DNA from: Pseudoduganella rivuli
Lineage (GTDB): Bacteria; Pseudomonadota; Gammaproteobacteria; Burkholderiales; Burkholderiaceae_D
Direction: 5' to 3'
Length of the DNA: 64,000 nucleotides
Assembly (NCBI RefSeq): GCF_009674485.1
Contig: NZ_WKJJ01000002.1
Coordinates: 1 to 64,000, forward strand
Made by a program: the position numbers and the translations under genes. The notes beneath the pieces were generated by a model. It did no database searches, was not told where the DNA came from, and was given only the letters and a program-made list of their open reading frames with translations. This document shows positions 53,834 through 62,230 of the stretch, piece after piece; the first letter of the stretch is position 1; every line of letters begins with the position of its first letter.

Positions 53834-56050
53834 ATGGCAGCCACGAACATCATTCTGGGCTATGGCGAAACGCTCACCACTAAGCATGATCTTGCGCGAT
53901 CGGGGGGAGAGAAATCTTATCCCTACCAAATAGCGGAGCAGCGGCAATGGCTTGAGCCTCAGCTTCAGTGGCTACGTGATGTGAACGAGACTGTGCGTCC
54001 AGAAGCCAAGCCGCGTGGCGAAGCGGTCGCTAAATTTACCCTCCACCCCACATTCCTGGCGAAATCGCATCATCCCCAAGCACTCCTAACAGCAGCGGGC
54101 CTGCGCTGTATCGGCAGCAGGGCCGCTTATGTGCGGCCGCGTAAAGGAATGCCGGCAGGTGCCGCGCCGGCAGAGACATTATTCACGGCCATGCTTTATG
54201 TCGCCGGCCGTGACGACGCGTACGCTAAGTTAGAACAGATGCTGCTGTCGCAAAAAACTGCCGCCACCCATCAAAAGGCTTTATGCCGGTTTGAACAGAT
54301 GCTGCCGTTCATGCCGGGGGACAAAAACTTCGTCAAGCAGGAGGGCGAAGCGCTTGCACGGTTGGAGGTTGTGCTTCACGCGTCAGCGCATGACACCGAC
54401 ATCCATACGGCATTCCTTAGCTATGTCAAGCTGCTTGGCGGGAAATCTGATCTTTCCCAAGCTCTGACAGTTTCCGGTTTGACGTTTGTGCCGGTTACGC
54501 TGCCAGTAGATAAAGCTGTGCAGCTGGGGGCATTCCAGTTCGTGCGGGTCGTTCGCGCCATGCCATCGTTGCGTATCGGCGGACGGGAAATGCGCTCTTC
54601 CAGCGTACAAGTACCCGCGCTTCCGACCGAGACGGCCCTCGATCCACGCATCAAAGTAGCAGTGTTTGACGGTGGCTTGGGGCATACAGATCTGGGGCGC
54701 TGGGTCAGTGAAGAAGTATTGGAAGGAGCAGAATCGACTTCCGCAGCTTATCTGAACCATGGCAACGGCGTTACCAGCACGCTGCTGTTCGGCCCCATTG
54801 CCGAAGGGGCTCCGGCTTTTCCGCGCCCCTATGCGAATGCGGTGCATTACCGCTGCATTAGTCCGGCATTACAGGTGCAAGATGGCGTGCCCGATATTGA
54901 CCTCTACGCCGTACTCAAAAACATTGACCAAGTCCTGAAAAACAATACATTCGACTTCATCAACTTCAGCGTCGGCCCTTATATGCCGATCGTGGACGAG
55001 GAAATTCATCCCTGGACGGCGCTGCTTGACAGCCATTTCGCAAACGGAAATACACTCGCAGCTATCGCTGTGGGCAATGATGGTGACAAGGAATGGCCGG
55101 ATGCACGTGTGCAGCCGCCGTCAGACATGGTCAACGCGATTGCGGTGGGCGCCTGCAATACCACAGGTTCTTGCTGGGAACGGGCGCCTTACAGTTCTTA
55201 TGGCCCAGGCAGGAGTCCTGGCATGGTCAAGCCTGATGGCGTGACATTCGGTGGATCAGCTGAACAGCCCTTCGTGATCTACAACGCGTTGAGCGGACAA
55301 TATGCACATACCTCTGGAACCAGCTTCAGCTCACCTGCACTACTGCGTGTTGGCATTGGTCTCAAAGCCAGCCTGAACTTCCCACTGAACATGCTTGCGG
55401 TGAGGGCTTTGCTGGCTCACCATGCACATCGCCCCAAAACAATGAGCATGAGCCACGTCGGCCACGGACGTTTCCCCCAAACCATTGATGAAGTGCTGAC
55501 GTGCGACGACAACGAGGTGCGTGTGATCTACCAGGGACAGCTGCAGGCTGGACAGAATTTGCGTGCATTGATTCCCTTCCCTGACATGCCCTTAAATGGC
55601 CGCGTTACGCTACGGGCCACATTGTGCTTTTCCAGCCAAACCGATCCGGAGCATGCCGTCAACTATACGCGTGCAGGCTTGAGCGTGACATTGCGCCCTA
55701 AGCGCTCGTCCAAAAAAACAATGCCTTTCTTTTCCGCAGCGAAAATGTACACGCCAGAGCTGGAAGCCAGGATGGATGATCAGAAGTGGGAAACAACGCT
55801 CAAGCATGAACACCGCTTCAATGTTGACACCTTAGATGATCCGATCTTCGACATCACCTATGGCGCCAGGCTTGAAGGCCAGAGCGTGGACAATGATGCG
55901 TTACCGCCCTTACCTTATGCCATGGTCATTACAGTGTCAGCAGAAGACACTCCAGGCGTTTACAACAATATTCGGCAGCGATACCAAACTCTACAACCTG
56001 TCAGCGTTCGCCAAGAAGTGCGCATTAAAAATGGCACTGGCAAAACCTGA
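53834..56050 (+). CDS. ietS: Subtilisin-like serine protease of an IetAS-like pair
   Basis: A 738-residue S8 protease without a signal peptide. The catalytic residues are Asp279 (VAVFDGGLG), His309 (NHGNGVTS), Asn415 (AVGNDG) and Ser497 (SGTSFSSP). The N-terminal ~270 residues are a non-catalytic domain; the C-terminal ~220 are beta-rich. In the IetAS family the protease is the toxic effector kept in check by the ATPase. GGGAGAG precedes the ATG 2 bp after the ATPase stop. A terminator follows at ~56096. Confidence 0.87.
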   Translation: MAATNIILGYGETLTTKHDLARSGGEKSYPYQIAEQRQWLEPQLQWLRDVNETVRPEAKPRGEAVAKFTLHPTFLAKSHHPQALLTAAGLRCIGSRAAYVRPRKGMPAGAAPAETLFTAMLYVAGRDDAYAKLEQMLLSQKTAATHQKALCRFEQMLPFMPGDKNFVKQEGEALARLEVVLHASAHDTDIHTAFLSYVKLLGGKSDLSQALTVSGLTFVPVTLPVDKAVQLGAFQFVRVVRAMPSLRIGGREMRSSSVQVPALPTETALDPRIKVAVFDGGLGHTDLGRWVSEEVLEGAESTSAAYLNHGNGVTSTLLFGPIAEGAPAFPRPYANAVHYRCISPALQVQDGVPDIDLYAVLKNIDQVLKNNTFDFINFSVGPYMPIVDEEIHPWTALLDSHFANGNTLAAIAVGNDGDKEWPDARVQPPSDMVNAIAVGACNTTGSCWERAPYSSYGPGRSPGMVKPDGVTFGGSAEQPFVIYNALSGQYAHTSGTSFSSPALLRVGIGLKASLNFPLNMLAVRALLAHHAHRPKTMSMSHVGHGRFPQTIDEVLTCDDNEVRVIYQGQLQAGQNLRALIPFPDMPLNGRVTLRATLCFSSQTDPEHAVNYTRAGLSVTLRPKRSSKKTMPFFSAAKMYTPELEARMDDQKWETTLKHEHRFNVDTLDDPIFDITYGARLEGQSVDNDALPPLPYAMVITVSAEDTPGVYNNIRQRYQTLQPVSVRQEVRIKNGTGKT

Positions 56051-56095
56051 AGTACAACGGCACACAGGGTTATAAGGGTCTCAAGATGAAAAATT

Positions 56096-56129
56096 AAAAC
56101 CCCGTCGTTTTGAGGAACAGACGGGGTTT
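56096..56129. terminator. Bidirectional terminator between ietS and the convergent small gene
   Basis: AAAACCCCGTC (56096-56106) and GACGGGGTTT (56120-56129) form a stem with A/T runs on both sides. Confidence 0.75.
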
Positions 56130-56170
56130 CAATGGTCCAAATAGATTGACAGGTGTTTTGCAGTTCACCT

Positions 56171-56578
56171 TTAAGGCCGCACTGCCCGGCTAGCGCTGCG
56201 CTTCACGGCCACTGGCTTGGGCTCTGCTGCCTTCACAACCTGGCGTTTTGTGCTGGTTGCCGCTTTTTGCTCAGACGCCGTTACACCAAAAATCACGCCC
56301 CTGAGTGCCGTGGCAGATAATGACGAGGTAACCACTTTTTTTACAACCTGCTTCTTCGCCCTTACGGTCTTGGGCTGATCCGACAATCTTAAAACATCTG
56401 ACGCAACGTTTGCTTGGGGAGCATTCCCCGACGTTCGGCTCTCTTTACTGGAAGCGGATTGAACACGAGCCGACTCACTGGCTGATGCATACCGGCGTAC
56501 GAAAGCGCCCACTGCAACGCGCTCGGCATCAAAAAGTTTCCTTCCGGTAACATCAAAACTAAACGACTTTTTCGGCAT
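56171..56578 (-). CDS. Small basic low-complexity protein
   Basis: A 135-residue protein rich in Ala, Ser, Val, Lys and Arg, with repeated basic clusters (KTVRAKKQVVKKVV; KRQVVKAAEPKPVAVKR). The N-terminus (MPKKSFSFDVTGRKLFDAERVAVGAFVRRY) is the only part that looks folded. It is predicted mostly disordered and nucleic-acid-binding in character. ATG 56578 follows AAAGGAA. It lies downstream of the nitrilase-like gene on the same strand. No family was recognised. Confidence 0.6.
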   Translation of the reverse strand: MPKKSFSFDVTGRKLFDAERVAVGAFVRRYASASESARVQSASSKESRTSGNAPQANVASDVLRLSDQPKTVRAKKQVVKKVVTSSLSATALRGVIFGVTASEQKAATSTKRQVVKAAEPKPVAVKRSASRAVRP

Positions 56579-56652
56579 GATTGGGTATTCCTTTGACTGC
56601 AGTCTAGGGGGGGATCTGGGGCATGACAAGCCTAATATGCTGATTCATCCTA

Positions 56653-58401
56653 CTAAATTTGTACTTGAAGCGATTGTTGCCCGATCAAAGACAGTTGCCG
56701 CGCCGCATAAGCATCTGATCGATTGTCCAGGGTCGTTTGGTGAAATGGTGATGACTTCAAAGTCAGCAAAACGCCGTGATGGTCGGGTTGCACCTCAATC
56801 TCTTCCTGTGCGGCAGCCTTTCCTTGGATACTTGGTTGAGACCACAGGCCGACAACCCGTCGCGTCGATTTGAAATAGCGATTGGAACGGTCAACAGTTG
56901 CAAGGCAAGTAAGTGATAGCACCGAGCAACCTGGCTCGTCGGTTAACACACCTGCATACCGACCAGGCCAGCGAAAATACAATTGTGGACTGTCCATGAG
57001 CAAAGCGACCACCAAGTTTGGCCCTACTGCACGGATAGCATTCATGGCAGGATCCATCCGCGCCAAATCTTCACAGATCAAGGTCACCATGGACATGTCT
57101 TTGCGAAATGCATAAAACGGCAATTGTCGGCCCGTCAAATGGATATCTTCCCACCACTGGTGGTTGTCTGGATCTGTGTCGAAATTCAATCCATATGTGT
57201 CGGCTTGTGTTTGGTCGATCCGCCATCGATGATGCTTGTTCTGCTCCCTTGGCAACGCACCTTCTCCTTCAATCAGGGCATACATTTTCGCTTGGTTCAG
57301 GCTACGCCCAGTACGTGCATTTTCTGCCAGTACACCCGTGATCAGGAATTCAATCTCAGTACCTGCCAATGCCTTGACCAACTCATTAGCCACCTGCTCC
57401 GACAAGGCGCATTCGGGAAACACGATACCGTTAGGTGCTAAGCCGCCCGATGCCGCAGTCGCCTGTTCAATTAACGGCAGGACCAAAAGCTCTGCCAGAT
57501 CAGTGCCACTGAGAGTTGGGCCCGCAGCGTCTTCCAGCCAACGTTGGCGCAGCCGGAAAAAGGCTGCGTGAGTGGTGCCGTTCCCCAACTGTGTACGGCT
57601 GGACGTTAATTCGAAACTGTCATCTGGAATGAAGAATGGGTATGGGACTAACAATAACCGGATTTCGTTAGCCCGTCGCTGTGCTGCCTTTCGGGAAACA
57701 AGGAACCACGACGGATTAAGCGTTGTCCTGCAAGGCAACAGCGCCAAATGATGACTGAGCGAGCGGATCGTACATCCTTTGGTCGTCGTAAGTGACTTGG
57801 GCAGGACGACAACATGGTCAGGCGAAACCATACCGCACAGTGAATGCGGCCAATATGGCAGTACGAATGGATTGGGAATGGAAGGATCATCAACTGCATT
57901 GATCAACACATTTAGCGCCAACTCGGAGTGCCTTCCATCTCGTGCACGGCGATCCCACCCCATTCCGGCACTGGCCTCGTCGGCGATAGCAAACAAGTGA
58001 AGCAAAACCCGCAGCACAGAAGGATGCTCGGCTACCTGTGCCAGCGGTATCATACCGTAGTTGGATACCAACTGATGCCACAACTGCCGCACGGCTTGTG
58101 GCGGTCGCTCCAACATTCGCTGCCAACTGGCCGCTGTCCGCGCCATCGCTGCAAGTTCGGCGGCATGCTGTGAAAGCCGATTACGATCAGGACTTGCTTC
58201 TGTATAGCACCCACTACGTTCGATGATAGTACCAACTACCGCAAACAAATCAGGAGGCCAAACGGGGCAGAGCGAATAGCTAGGGAACGTTGCCCGCGCG
58301 CCACCCGGTCGGTTCAGGATTTCTCGCGTCGGGGCCTCGACTAAATAGGCGGCGTCGGTGCCAGCAGGCAGCAACTGGTGAATCAGGTCAATAATGCGCA
58401 T
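56653..58401 (-). CDS. Nitrilase-superfamily protein in the defence island
   Basis: A 582-residue protein. The C-terminal half (~320-580) carries the carbon-nitrogen hydrolase triad in the expected order: Glu330 (GIVFPECAL), Lys389 (EQNKHHRWR) and Cys443 (VTLICEDLARMD). The N-terminal ~300 residues are helical and unassigned. Nitrilase domains hydrolyse or condense amides and nitriles. They occur as fused domains in some defence reverse transcriptases (DRT/UG types), but here there is no RT. It lies on the same strand as the Gabija-like genes, 130 bp downstream of gajB. Whether it belongs to that system or is independent is unknown. Confidence 0.72.
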   Translation of the reverse strand: MRIIDLIHQLLPAGTDAAYLVEAPTREILNRPGGARATFPSYSLCPVWPPDLFAVVGTIIERSGCYTEASPDRNRLSQHAAELAAMARTAASWQRMLERPPQAVRQLWHQLVSNYGMIPLAQVAEHPSVLRVLLHLFAIADEASAGMGWDRRARDGRHSELALNVLINAVDDPSIPNPFVLPYWPHSLCGMVSPDHVVVLPKSLTTTKGCTIRSLSHHLALLPCRTTLNPSWFLVSRKAAQRRANEIRLLLVPYPFFIPDDSFELTSSRTQLGNGTTHAAFFRLRQRWLEDAAGPTLSGTDLAELLVLPLIEQATAASGGLAPNGIVFPECALSEQVANELVKALAGTEIEFLITGVLAENARTGRSLNQAKMYALIEGEGALPREQNKHHRWRIDQTQADTYGLNFDTDPDNHQWWEDIHLTGRQLPFYAFRKDMSMVTLICEDLARMDPAMNAIRAVGPNLVVALLMDSPQLYFRWPGRYAGVLTDEPGCSVLSLTCLATVDRSNRYFKSTRRVVGLWSQPSIQGKAAAQEEIEVQPDHHGVLLTLKSSPFHQTTLDNRSDAYAARQLSLIGQQSLQVQI

Positions 58402-58530
58402 ACGATAGCGGGTGTAAACAGATTAGGTTAAACGTACATGAGCAATGTAATGCAGCGTGGCTGGCGTAATTGGAGTTGTAGACGCACGCGATTCCCTCAG
58501 CTATCCAGAATTTGGTAAACAGAATTGGGC

Positions 58531-60315
58531 TCATTCGGCAGCCAGATGCTGCTCAATTTCACTAACGAATGGCGACGTGCGACCAGTTGTATGCAACAAA
58601 TGAACCTCTTGTTTCGCTCGCGTCAGCCCAACATAAAATAATCGGCGCGCCTCCGCTCGCTGATCATGGTCGGCATCATTGCGGGGCAAACGCCCGTTGT
58701 CTAATCCAAACATAAACACTAATCCGAACTCTCGTCCTTTAGCACTATGGAGTGTCGACAAAGTCAAGCGACTCAGATGCGTACCGTTGCCGGCCAATTC
58801 ACTCAGAACCATGTGCCGTTGGTCTCCAGCTTTTGACAATCGTGCCGCAAAAGTAGCCAGTGTTTCGAGTTCATCGCGCAATAATGCGCAACTATTTCCG
58901 AACGGCTGAATTACCTGTGTTATCAATTGATCCAGCCAGTAATGCAACCTTAAACCTTCGTCGCGTTGGCCCCATAGAACTGAGATGAGTAGGCGGTGGA
59001 ATTCAAGCCTTCGTTGGTCACTCTTGAGCGACTCTCCAAATAAACGTTCTCCTCCCCTAAGAATTCGGGCAAACCGCGGATCACCTGACCTCCAGCCACC
59101 ACAACACCATTGCGCACAAATTTCCAACCACTGCATTAGCCGACTGGAGCGCGGATAAAGTGCGTTGCCATCTGTACGGATAAAGGCAATACCTGCCGCC
59201 TGCGCGGCATCGGCTATCGCATCCCCGATCCATGCTGCCGGATACAACACAGCAACGTCACCGAGGTTTAGGCCAGGATGACGAATGAATGCCTGGGGTA
59301 ACAAGTCCCGGACCACACGAACTGCCTGATTCTCATAGTTTCCTGCCATGGAATGAATAAAAACAGCCCCCTGCATATCAGCATTAGCAGCTTCAAAATC
59401 TCGCTCCTCTGCTAACGCTACGCGCGACGCAGACACAATGCGCGTGCCGCTACGATAGTTCAATCTGAGGCGAACAGTCTGAACATCAGCGCGCTCGGAC
59501 AATCGTCGCAAGAGATCAGGACGTGCACCGGTAAAGCCGTAAATAGACTGATCAACATCACCAACCGCGAACAGCCGCATGCCCGTCCTAAAGCAAAGGC
59601 CCATTACCATGCGATGCAATGCACTGCCAAGATCCTGATACTCGTCAACGACGAGTATTGGATACTTGGCGAGTAACGCACGTTGCAGCCATTGATTGGA
59701 GCGCAAAGCGCGGACTGCGAGCAAGGGCATGTCATCGAAGTCAATGAGTCCTCGGCGACGTAATCCCGCTTCGTAGCGCTCAATAAGGGCGGCAAGATTG
59801 GGGTCGGCTTCGCGCCATTCGGGAGTATCACGGTTCAGGTAGGCACGGCGATAATTATTCAGCCTGAACTCTAGGTTCTGCGGAATATTTGTTCGGCCCA
59901 ACGCCTCTAAGAGCGCAGCCTGCTGTTCAGCACGCCTCGCAATGCCGAAGCTCATTGGAAGACCGAGTCCTGCCGCTTGAGCATACGGCAAGATAATTTG
60001 CGTGAGAGAGAATGAATGTACAGTTCCGATAAACACCCGCTTGTCGTGCAGGACACCTAGTGCAGCAAGCCGATCCTCGAGTTCACGCGCACATTCATTG
60101 TTGTACGTGATGCAGGCAATACCCCGAGGTGCGTGCACGTCCTCAGTTAGCATGCGAGCCATTTTTGTTGTCAGCGTTTTTGTTTTCCCACTTCCTGGCC
60201 CCGCCAGCACTACACAATGGCCGCGTGCTTCATACGCTGCCCATTGCCCAGGATTACCCCGGAGTTGCGCTGCCGCGCGCAGATAGGCTGCTCGATCAGA
60301 CACGTCCGACCACAT
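58531..60315 (-). CDS. gajB: GajB-like UvrD/Rep-family helicase
   Basis: A 594-residue SF1A helicase with Walker A AGPGSGKTKT, motif II VVDEYQDL, motif III VGDVDQSIYGFTGA, motif IV RLNYRSGTRI, motif V TLHSAKGREF and motif VI RLFYVGLTRAKQEV. ATG 60315 was chosen because it overlaps the gajA stop by 20 nt; a frame extension to 60384 runs deep into gajA. In Gabija, GajB senses or processes DNA ends and works with the GajA nuclease. It is somewhat larger than the founding GajB (~494). Confidence 0.88.
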   Translation of the reverse strand: MWSDVSDRAAYLRAAAQLRGNPGQWAAYEARGHCVVLAGPGSGKTKTLTTKMARMLTEDVHAPRGIACITYNNECARELEDRLAALGVLHDKRVFIGTVHSFSLTQIILPYAQAAGLGLPMSFGIARRAEQQAALLEALGRTNIPQNLEFRLNNYRRAYLNRDTPEWREADPNLAALIERYEAGLRRRGLIDFDDMPLLAVRALRSNQWLQRALLAKYPILVVDEYQDLGSALHRMVMGLCFRTGMRLFAVGDVDQSIYGFTGARPDLLRRLSERADVQTVRLRLNYRSGTRIVSASRVALAEERDFEAANADMQGAVFIHSMAGNYENQAVRVVRDLLPQAFIRHPGLNLGDVAVLYPAAWIGDAIADAAQAAGIAFIRTDGNALYPRSSRLMQWLEICAQWCCGGWRSGDPRFARILRGGERLFGESLKSDQRRLEFHRLLISVLWGQRDEGLRLHYWLDQLITQVIQPFGNSCALLRDELETLATFAARLSKAGDQRHMVLSELAGNGTHLSRLTLSTLHSAKGREFGLVFMFGLDNGRLPRNDADHDQRAEARRLFYVGLTRAKQEVHLLHTTGRTSPFVSEIEQHLAAE

Positions 60316-62092
60316 AAGTGATGGCATCTGAAATATAGCTGGGTGGCTCCAGTCCTTCGATGCGTGATGCGAGGCGCTGAGCAAACCGGCCTTTTCCTAC
60401 AGCTTCGATCAGTTTCAGATAGTTTTCATGATTGAGGGTGTCCGGGTCTTCCTCCCAAGCAGTAACCCATCTCTGTCGTTGTACACTGAGGTTCTCCTCG
60501 CGGAGGGCTTCAACTATAGGTTCGATAAAATCTCCCTCGAACAAGTCAACTTCCAGTGTATTTACGTTAGTAAACATCCCATGCTGTGCGCACCGTTGGT
60601 CAAACTGCGCGTAACTCGATAACGCACGTAACTCGGCGAGCAGTTGTATTGGCTCCTGACCAGTCCGCTGAAGCTCGACTGCATTGATTAGCTGCAGCAC
60701 TCGATTGTGGCCCAGTGGAAGTTGTCCATCACGAGGATCCCAGTCAGTGATGACGGCAAACGGAATGCCGAGTGCAGTAAGGAACTTTGCATAGGGTTTA
60801 AAATTCGTCCCTGCTACCGAACACACTGTGATACCTAGATGGTCAAGATCGTGCCCCATCGAGGCTGCGAAGACTGGCACCAAAAATTTTTCTGCATCAC
60901 CTTCTACCAGAATAATTCCACGCGCAAATAGCATCTCTGCCCGAGTAACGTCTAGGTAACGTGCCAAGTCATCCTCTTCATCGCCCGAAAGCTCAATTAA
61001 CGCAGTTGAGGTTGCAATAGTACCGTCATGCCCCGCATCACGTAGTAGCACCAGGGAGCGCAGTGGTGCAACGCTGACGATATGAGGTGAGTGGGTCGTC
61101 AATAGCAGTGATAGCGGGTAATCTACGTTCTCTGTAACGAATTTCTTGAACAGATACCGATAAACGGATCGTTGAAGATGGGGATGCAGATGCGCTTCGG
61201 GTTCTTCGATAGCCAGCAGAGAATGGTCGCGACGGTTCTCACTCATCAACTGAAGTAGTTCAAGCACCTTCAAAGTGAGAAATGCCACATTGGCCGAACC
61301 TAGGCTGGCATCATTGATTGATCGCAGTCCTCCATCGATAAGCAGTTGAAGATTTCGGTAAAGGCGAGTTATTTCGGTCACGCCGAAACCTATGCTCAGT
61401 TCGATATCGTGCTTTGGACCACTCATGGATGCGAAGAGCCCTCGCAATTGCTGCTCCAAGTCCCGTACGGAATCGAAGGTCGCTACTTGTCCTGTTGCAT
61501 CGCGGACCGCATTTCTAACATCTTGAAGCTGCTCGAGTGGCACAGCTGAGAACGCACGCTCCAGCAAGGGACGAAGAGGAGATCGGCGCCAAGTTGCCAA
61601 GTCGCTCTCCGCATCACGCAATGCAGGCAAGACATCCATAGCGATGCGCCGCCGTAACTCGTGGCCGAACCGCCTTGATTCAGACTCGCCCCCATAGCAA
61701 AGGAACTCGTAATCGTCGTCAGACTCCGGAAATTCATCCAATCCAGGAAGTGGGCGAAATTCGTAGGTGAGCCGAACTGTATCTGGGTCATCATCTAGGC
61801 GGAAATCTGTGAGTTGGGCCAATAAGTCAAGATCGTCTTCGAACTCTTGCATTTCAACGAATATGGTGATCTGTTCGCCCTCAAGCGGTTCGCCCAGTCC
61901 ATCCCAGAAATCACCCTGCCCTAGTTGACGCGCGCTGTCTGGCAAGCCCGGGTCAAAAATGAGCCGCAAGGCATAAAGCAAATTGCTTTTCCCGACACGA
62001 TTCTCGCCGACGATGACGATATTGCCGTCGAGGGGTATATCAACTTCACGGAAATTACGGAAGTTGCTGATGTAAATGCGGGTGAGTTTCAT
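60296..62092 (-). CDS. gajA: GajA-like OLD-family ATPase with TOPRIM nuclease domain
   Basis: A 598-residue class 2 OLD nuclease. It has Walker A VGENRVGKSN (~28-37), an ABC-type signature/Walker B region LLAIEEPEAHLHPHLQR, and the TOPRIM domain with Glu397 (ILVEGDAEK) and Asp450/Asp452 (ITDWDPRD). Such a gene followed by a UvrD-like helicase defines Gabija. GajA nicks DNA when nucleotide levels fall during infection. ATG 62092 was chosen over the TTG six bases upstream. It is divergent from the KAP ATPase gene. Confidence 0.88.
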   Translation of the reverse strand: MKLTRIYISNFRNFREVDIPLDGNIVIVGENRVGKSNLLYALRLIFDPGLPDSARQLGQGDFWDGLGEPLEGEQITIFVEMQEFEDDLDLLAQLTDFRLDDDPDTVRLTYEFRPLPGLDEFPESDDDYEFLCYGGESESRRFGHELRRRIAMDVLPALRDAESDLATWRRSPLRPLLERAFSAVPLEQLQDVRNAVRDATGQVATFDSVRDLEQQLRGLFASMSGPKHDIELSIGFGVTEITRLYRNLQLLIDGGLRSINDASLGSANVAFLTLKVLELLQLMSENRRDHSLLAIEEPEAHLHPHLQRSVYRYLFKKFVTENVDYPLSLLLTTHSPHIVSVAPLRSLVLLRDAGHDGTIATSTALIELSGDEEDDLARYLDVTRAEMLFARGIILVEGDAEKFLVPVFAASMGHDLDHLGITVCSVAGTNFKPYAKFLTALGIPFAVITDWDPRDGQLPLGHNRVLQLINAVELQRTGQEPIQLLAELRALSSYAQFDQRCAQHGMFTNVNTLEVDLFEGDFIEPIVEALREENLSVQRQRWVTAWEEDPDTLNHENYLKLIEAVGKGRFAQRLASRIEGLEPPSYISDAITYVVGRV

Positions 62093-62230
62093 CGCCAAGC
62101 TTCAAATATTTTAGAACGTCGAGAACGACAACTGTCCATCAGCTTCTCAAGCTTGCTTGTTGCACATCAGCAAGAATACAATTAAGTTGACTAATAGTAA
62201 ACTTTACTTTCATCTTGAAAGTACCATTTC

